A DNA stretch of 64,000 bases, taken from Acidaminococcaceae bacterium (GTDB taxonomy: Bacteria > Bacillota > Negativicutes > Acidaminococcales > Acidaminococcaceae). The stretch spans positions 1-64,000 of the forward strand of contig JAFQZL010000032.1 in NCBI GenBank assembly GCA_017405945.1, written 5' to 3'. Made by a program: the position numbers and the translations under genes. Positions 60,242 through 64,000 of this stretch are shown piece after piece. The notes beneath the pieces are model-generated. The model saw only the letters and a program-made list of their open reading frames with translations. It was not told the DNA's origin and searched no databases. Position 1 is the stretch's first letter, and every line of letters starts with the position of its first letter.

Positions 60242-61213
60242 TCAGTTCTTCAATTTCAGTTCTTCCCAATAATTTCCCGGAATGACAAGGTCATGTCCGG
60301 GAATTTTTTTCCGGTCAAACAGGGGCAGTATATCGTTTACTGTTAGCGGTTCCGGTTTGCTGATCTGTCCCAGCAGCCAGGCAATATAACCGATTAACGG
60401 TTCAGGGCCGCCAAGTTCCTGACGGAGAAAACCCATGTCCGCCGCTTTGTCCCGTTTGGCAAGACGGGCTCCTTCCCGGGAAATCAGCATGGGCAGGTGC
60501 AGGTATTCCGGCACATCGAAGCCCAGCGTTTGGAAAAGGTAGATCTGCGGCGCGGAAGAACTCAGCAGGTCACAGCCCCGCACCACCTGACAGACGCCCA
60601 TCAGCCCGTCGTCTATGGTCACGGCCAGCTGGTAGGCGAACACACCGTCGCTGCGGCGGATGATGATGTCGCCCCAGTCGCGGGCCAGGTTAAAAGACTG
60701 TGGACCATAACAGCCGTCGCAAAACGTAATATCTGTGTCCGGCAGGATCAGCCGGGCGGCAGGCCTGCGCTGTTTTGCTTTTTCACGGACCTCCGCGTCT
60801 GTCAGCCGGCGGCAGGTGCCGGCGTAGACCACGCGCCCGTCCGATGCGTGGGGCGCGTCCGCCACATGCAGCTGCGCGCGGCTGCAGAAGCAGGGATAGA
60901 CGAGGTGTTTGCCGGTCAGCTGTTCATAGTATTTTTCATATATGGCGGTACGTTCGCTCTGATACGGTACGTCCGGATTATCCCAGGTGATACCCAGCCA
61001 CTCCAGGTCGGACAGGATCTGGTCCGCGTTGGCGCGGGGGCAGCGGACCGGGTCCAGGTCTTCCATGCGCAGCAGGAAATTTCCTCCGGTGCTTTTGGCG
61101 CAGAGCCAGGCGGCCAGCGCGGTGTAAACATTTCCCAGATGCATGCGCCCGCTGGGGGAAGGGGCGAAACGCCCTACGGTTTTTTGAGAAATAACAGATT
61201 CTTCGTCTGGCAT
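60242..61213 (-). CDS. gluQ: Glutamyl-Q tRNA(Asp) synthetase
   Basis: 323 residues. GRFAPSPSGRMHLGNVYTALAAW is the HIGH-like motif, MEDLDPVRC the conserved acid stretch, CFCSRAQLH...YAGTC the zinc site, and ISREGARLAKRDKA the KMSKS-like motif (KLSK-type). The anticodon domain of GluRS is lacking, as in GluQRS. It charges queuosine 34 of tRNA Asp with glutamate. Confidence 0.92.
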   Translation of the reverse strand: MPDEESVISQKTVGRFAPSPSGRMHLGNVYTALAAWLCAKSTGGNFLLRMEDLDPVRCPRANADQILSDLEWLGITWDNPDVPYQSERTAIYEKYYEQLTGKHLVYPCFCSRAQLHVADAPHASDGRVVYAGTCRRLTDAEVREKAKQRRPAARLILPDTDITFCDGCYGPQSFNLARDWGDIIIRRSDGVFAYQLAVTIDDGLMGVCQVVRGCDLLSSSAPQIYLFQTLGFDVPEYLHLPMLISREGARLAKRDKAADMGFLRQELGGPEPLIGYIAWLLGQISKPEPLTVNDILPLFDRKKIPGHDLVIPGNYWEELKLKN

Positions 61214-61397
61214 AACAGATTCCTTTAATGCTTCCTTTAATTGTTCATAAAGATTTCAATTTTTATTATAGCATAAAGGATATAATATAAAATACAGGAA
61301 ATAAAGGAGAATAATTTTCTTTCGGATAATATTGAAGCATATGATCAGTAAGAAATATGATCAGTAAGAATCTGTAAGGATCTGGAGAGGTTACGCT

Positions 61398-62759
61398 ATG
61401 GCTGAAGATGAAGTAAAACAGACGGAACAGGACGAGGCTGCGGAAAAGGTAACGGAAGAAGCTGCGGAAGCTTCTGCTGCGGCAGGGGATACGGAAAAAA
61501 CTGCGGCCGCAGGCGAAGCCGGCAAGGCTGAAGAAGCCGGTGCCGCGGAGGAAGCCGCAAAAGAGGAAACAGCTGGCGGCGATGCGGAAGAGAAAAAGGA
61601 AATCGAACCGCTGGAAGACATTGATACCGAATGGGAAGCGGAAAAGCTTTGCCGCTGGGGCGCGGCCCGTGCCAGCGTGCTGGTGGTGGCTCCCGTTTTC
61701 GGGACCATGGCGCTGATTGCCAACGAAGTGTACATGATCACCAGACTGGCCGACCTGCGGGGCATCAAAGTCTCCGAAGGAACGGCTCTGGGCCTGTTGG
61801 GTTCTTTGGGCGCAACGTTTATCGGGCAGTCGGTTTTTACCCTGCTGCCGATCCCGGCCATCCAGATCCCGCTGGCGGTGTCCATCACCTACGGTGTGGG
61901 CAAGGCGGCCAACGCCTGGCTGAAAGCCGGCCGTCCGGAAGATGTGGCCAGCTTCCGGGAAGTGTTTGAAAAGGCCCGCAAAGAAGGCGCGGAAAATGCG
62001 GATACTTTCAGCAACATGGACTGTAAGGATGAACCGCTGGGTGACGAGAGCAAAAAGTTCGATCTGAACGCCCTGAAAGAAAAAATGAAAAATGTCAAGG
62101 GGGAAGACGTGTTTGCCGGTGTCAAGACCACCGCGGACAAGGCCGAATCCACCATTTCCCAGAAGATCAGGGATTTTAACGAACGTATCGTAAACCCGCT
62201 GAAGAGCAAGAGCGACCGCTGGATCTCAGCCCAGAACTGGCAGCAACTGTCCCGGGGCGAGCTGGTCATTCCTTACAGCGAGATCAAGGCCTATATGACG
62301 AAAGCGCTGGCCGGCAGTGATTTTGCCCTGCTGGACATCGGCTATCTGGCGCCGGACTATCTGCGGATGAATCTGCAGCATAATACCTACGGCACGCTGG
62401 AGCTGAAACTTTCCGTCCTGGACTTTTACGTGGATCAGAACGAGGCCGATGCCCATATTAAAGTGGAAGGCTTCGACATTTTCAATAACGACTTTGCATC
62501 CCTGGTGGTGAATACGGTCGGTGACAAGCTGATCGTCGCGATTATCGACCTGATCTTTGATAAGGTGACCATTGAGAACAAAGACGTGGAAGTAACCTAT
62601 GAAAACGGCGTGATCGGCCTGGACTTCACCAAAACCCTGCAGGAAAGCAAAATCGGCAAGACCCGCTTCCTGAAAAAATCCGTGCTGGACGTGCTGCACC
62701 TGACAAACCTCAGCGTGATGGAAGAAGGGCTTAAAGTGAAAGCCAGCGTCAAGCTGTAA
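61398..62759 (+). CDS. Protein with acidic Ala/Glu-rich head and DUF697-like membrane region
   Basis: 453 residues after GGAGAGG. Residues 1-75 are Ala/Glu-rich and probably disordered. Residues 85-175 (RWGAARASVLVVAPVFGTMALIANEVYMITRLADLRGI...LGSLGATFIGQSVF...IPLAVSITYGVGKAAN) match the DUF697/YcjF-type membrane hairpin. A helical spacer and a C-terminal beta-rich lipid-binding-like domain (LELKLSVLDFYVDQNEADAHIKVEGFDI) follow. Function unknown. Confidence 0.7.
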   Translation: MAEDEVKQTEQDEAAEKVTEEAAEASAAAGDTEKTAAAGEAGKAEEAGAAEEAAKEETAGGDAEEKKEIEPLEDIDTEWEAEKLCRWGAARASVLVVAPVFGTMALIANEVYMITRLADLRGIKVSEGTALGLLGSLGATFIGQSVFTLLPIPAIQIPLAVSITYGVGKAANAWLKAGRPEDVASFREVFEKARKEGAENADTFSNMDCKDEPLGDESKKFDLNALKEKMKNVKGEDVFAGVKTTADKAESTISQKIRDFNERIVNPLKSKSDRWISAQNWQQLSRGELVIPYSEIKAYMTKALAGSDFALLDIGYLAPDYLRMNLQHNTYGTLELKLSVLDFYVDQNEADAHIKVEGFDIFNNDFASLVVNTVGDKLIVAIIDLIFDKVTIENKDVEVTYENGVIGLDFTKTLQESKIGKTRFLKKSVLDVLHLTNLSVMEEGLKVKASVKL

Positions 62760-63077
62760 GCGGCATCTGTGCAGAAAAAACGGTGACAGAACCGGAGCGC
62801 GCATGAGCAGAAACTGCCATGTATGTTTAATTTAATAAGAAGATATGCTGCTGAAGCCGTTCTGTCGAAGGTCCGGCTTCAGCATTTTCTTTTTGGGGCC
62901 GCAGGCAGCCGGACAGTTTTGCCAAAATCTTATATTTGGTGTAAAATATAATGGTACACTGCATAAGTGTTTGTATTTTTATTTATGGAAGAAGGAACCG
63001 GATAACGGTTCCCTGTCTTTGATTCTGTTTACTGACAAGCCGGGAAAGGCATGCTTGTTTTCCGGCAGGAGGAATTT
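62760..63077. other. Intergenic region with terminator and -10 box
   Basis: Terminator GCTGAAGCCG/CGGCTTCAGC at 62850-62883 with ATTTTCTTTTT; a TATAAT at 62947-62952 may start the yybS transcript. No gene seen. Confidence 0.6.
62850..62895 (+). terminator. Terminator upstream of yybS
   Basis: 10-bp perfect stem GCTGAAGCCG/CGGCTTCAGC followed by ATTTTCTTTTT. Confidence 0.8.
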
Positions 63078-64000
63078 GTGGCGTTAACGTATCGCAGAAG
63101 AACATCGGCGATGGTGGAAGGCGCGATCTGCGCGGCCATAGCGATTGTTTTTAATTTATTGTTCGCTTATGTTCCCTTTATGGGAATCATTTTAAATCTG
63201 ATCATGCCCCTGCCCCTGGTGGTCTGCGGCATGCGGAACGGGATGCGCTGGAGCATCATGGCCGCCGTGGTATCCACGGTGCTGGTGGCCATAACCGTGA
63301 ATCCGATCCACGCTTTGTTTTACATTGGCGTGTATGGTGTCATGGGCATCGTGCTGGGCGAGTGCATGCACCGCCACCTGCCGGCCCAGAAGCTGCTGCT
63401 GTACGCGTCCATCGGGGCGCTGGCCAGTATCGGCATCAACATGCTGCTGGCCCTGTATGTAATGGGCATCCATCCCGTGGACATGATGTTCCAGTCGCTG
63501 GACGATGCCATCCCGCAGATTGCGACGTCTTTTAACACGGGGAAAATGACGCCGGAACAGTCCGCGGCCTTTACCGCCCAGATGACGGAAATGGTCTCCA
63601 TGATCAAGATCATCCTGCCGGGAGCCATGCTGCTGATGGCGCCGATTCTGGTGATGATCAACTACTGGGTGGCCCGCAGGATCCTGGCCAGGACAGGGGA
63701 GACCTTCCCGGAATTTCCCCCGGTGGACGAATGGTCTTTCCCGCCGGTGGTGGCGCTGATTTATGTGGCGGCCCTCTTTGGCATCCAGTTTTTTGTCAAC
63801 GACCGGACCCATATCGGTTACACCATCTGCGCCAACGTGTGGGCTATCTGCAGCATGCTGCTGATGGTGCAGGGACTGGTGTTTATTTACTGGTATCTCA
63901 AAACCCATAACAAACCCCTCTGGTGGATGCGGGTCATCATCCCCGTTTCCATGTTTATTTCCCTGGTGGGGCTGCTCGTGACCTACGTGGGCGCCTACGA
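63078..64000 (+). CDS. YybS-like DUF2232 membrane protein (3' end outside window)
   Basis: GTG 63078 with AGGAGG at 63067 opens a frame that stays open to the window end (307 codons). It has about eight hydrophobic segments: AICAAIAIVFNLLFAYVP, IILNLIMPLPLVVCGMRNGMRW, IMAAVVSTVLVAITVNP, LFYIGVYGVMGIVLGE, ASIGALASIGINMLLAL. This is the DUF2232/YybS pattern; in Firmicutes the gene usually precedes gdpP and rplI. Function unknown. Confidence 0.8.
   Translation, partial: MALTYRRRTSAMVEGAICAAIAIVFNLLFAYVPFMGIILNLIMPLPLVVCGMRNGMRWSIMAAVVSTVLVAITVNPIHALFYIGVYGVMGIVLGECMHRHLPAQKLLLYASIGALASIGINMLLALYVMGIHPVDMMFQSLDDAIPQIATSFNTGKMTPEQSAAFTAQMTEMVSMIKIILPGAMLLMAPILVMINYWVARRILARTGETFPEFPPVDEWSFPPVVALIYVAALFGIQFFVNDRTHIGYTICANVWAICSMLLMVQGLVFIYWYLKTHNKPLWWMRVIIPVSMFISLVGLLVTYVGAY

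Overview
The window reads as chromosomal DNA of a diderm Firmicute (class Negativicutes, possibly Acidaminococcaceae). A type V autotransporter with an outer-membrane barrel sits beside Firmicutes-type genes: the DUF1659/DUF2922/YvrJ cassette, Nif11-like peptides, DUF2232/YybS, a YneA-like LysM protein, and AGGAGG-type ribosome binding sites. The taxonomic placement is inference from gene content. No rRNA, tRNA or CRISPR array was recognised.

Layout. 1-3032 (minus): a partial autotransporter and a U32-like Fe-S protein. 3445-5058: an amidase plus the small DUF1659, DUF2922 and YvrJ genes. 5360-10780: an AT-rich, probably acquired defence island (HTH controller, C5 methyltransferase, FokI/AlwI-like nuclease, Vsr, nuclease-helicase). 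11753-12823: three Nif11-like RiPP precursors without any maturation enzyme. 12988-19713: a zinc-ribbon membrane protein, a PAS hybrid histidine kinase, YczE-like and PAP2 membrane proteins and a C69 dipeptidase. 19913-27489: exported acetolactate decarboxylase, HicAB, flavoproteins and small unknowns. 27680-28816 (minus): a ClpX-like AAA+ protein that lacks the Walker A region. 29603-40054: exported proteins, an MBL-fold hydrolase, exported aminoacyl-histidine dipeptidase, a PEP-hydrolase-like/Tm-1-like pair, a chagasin-type inhibitor and a vWA protein. 40304-44966: a LysR regulator divergent from a nitrilase, an imidase/PgdA-like deacetylase, a small Cys/His protein and a CobW GTPase. 45107-51007: a macro-domain protein, VanX-like dipeptidase, PAP2, an SH3 protein and a His-rich protein. 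51299-64000: a second large hybrid kinase, Rrf2-HD-MnmA, nicotinamidase, a LysM protein with palindromic operators, GluQRS, a DUF697-like protein and a partial YybS.

The most unusual signals are regulatory and architectural. A recurring element fuses a terminator-like hairpin directly to an extended -10 promoter (TTTTGnTATAAT) and separates many genes between 12 and 20 kb, with copies near 36 and 51 kb. The ClpX-like protein is intact in frame but has lost about 45 residues that would contain the P-loop. Three orphan Cys-containing RiPP precursors each end their leader in a Gly-Gly motif. The LysR/nitrilase/imidase/CobW cluster suggests a cyclic-imide or related amide degradation module with a repeated TGCAGGA operator. 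Several enzyme families that are usually cytoplasmic carry signal peptides here, suggesting an active periplasm.
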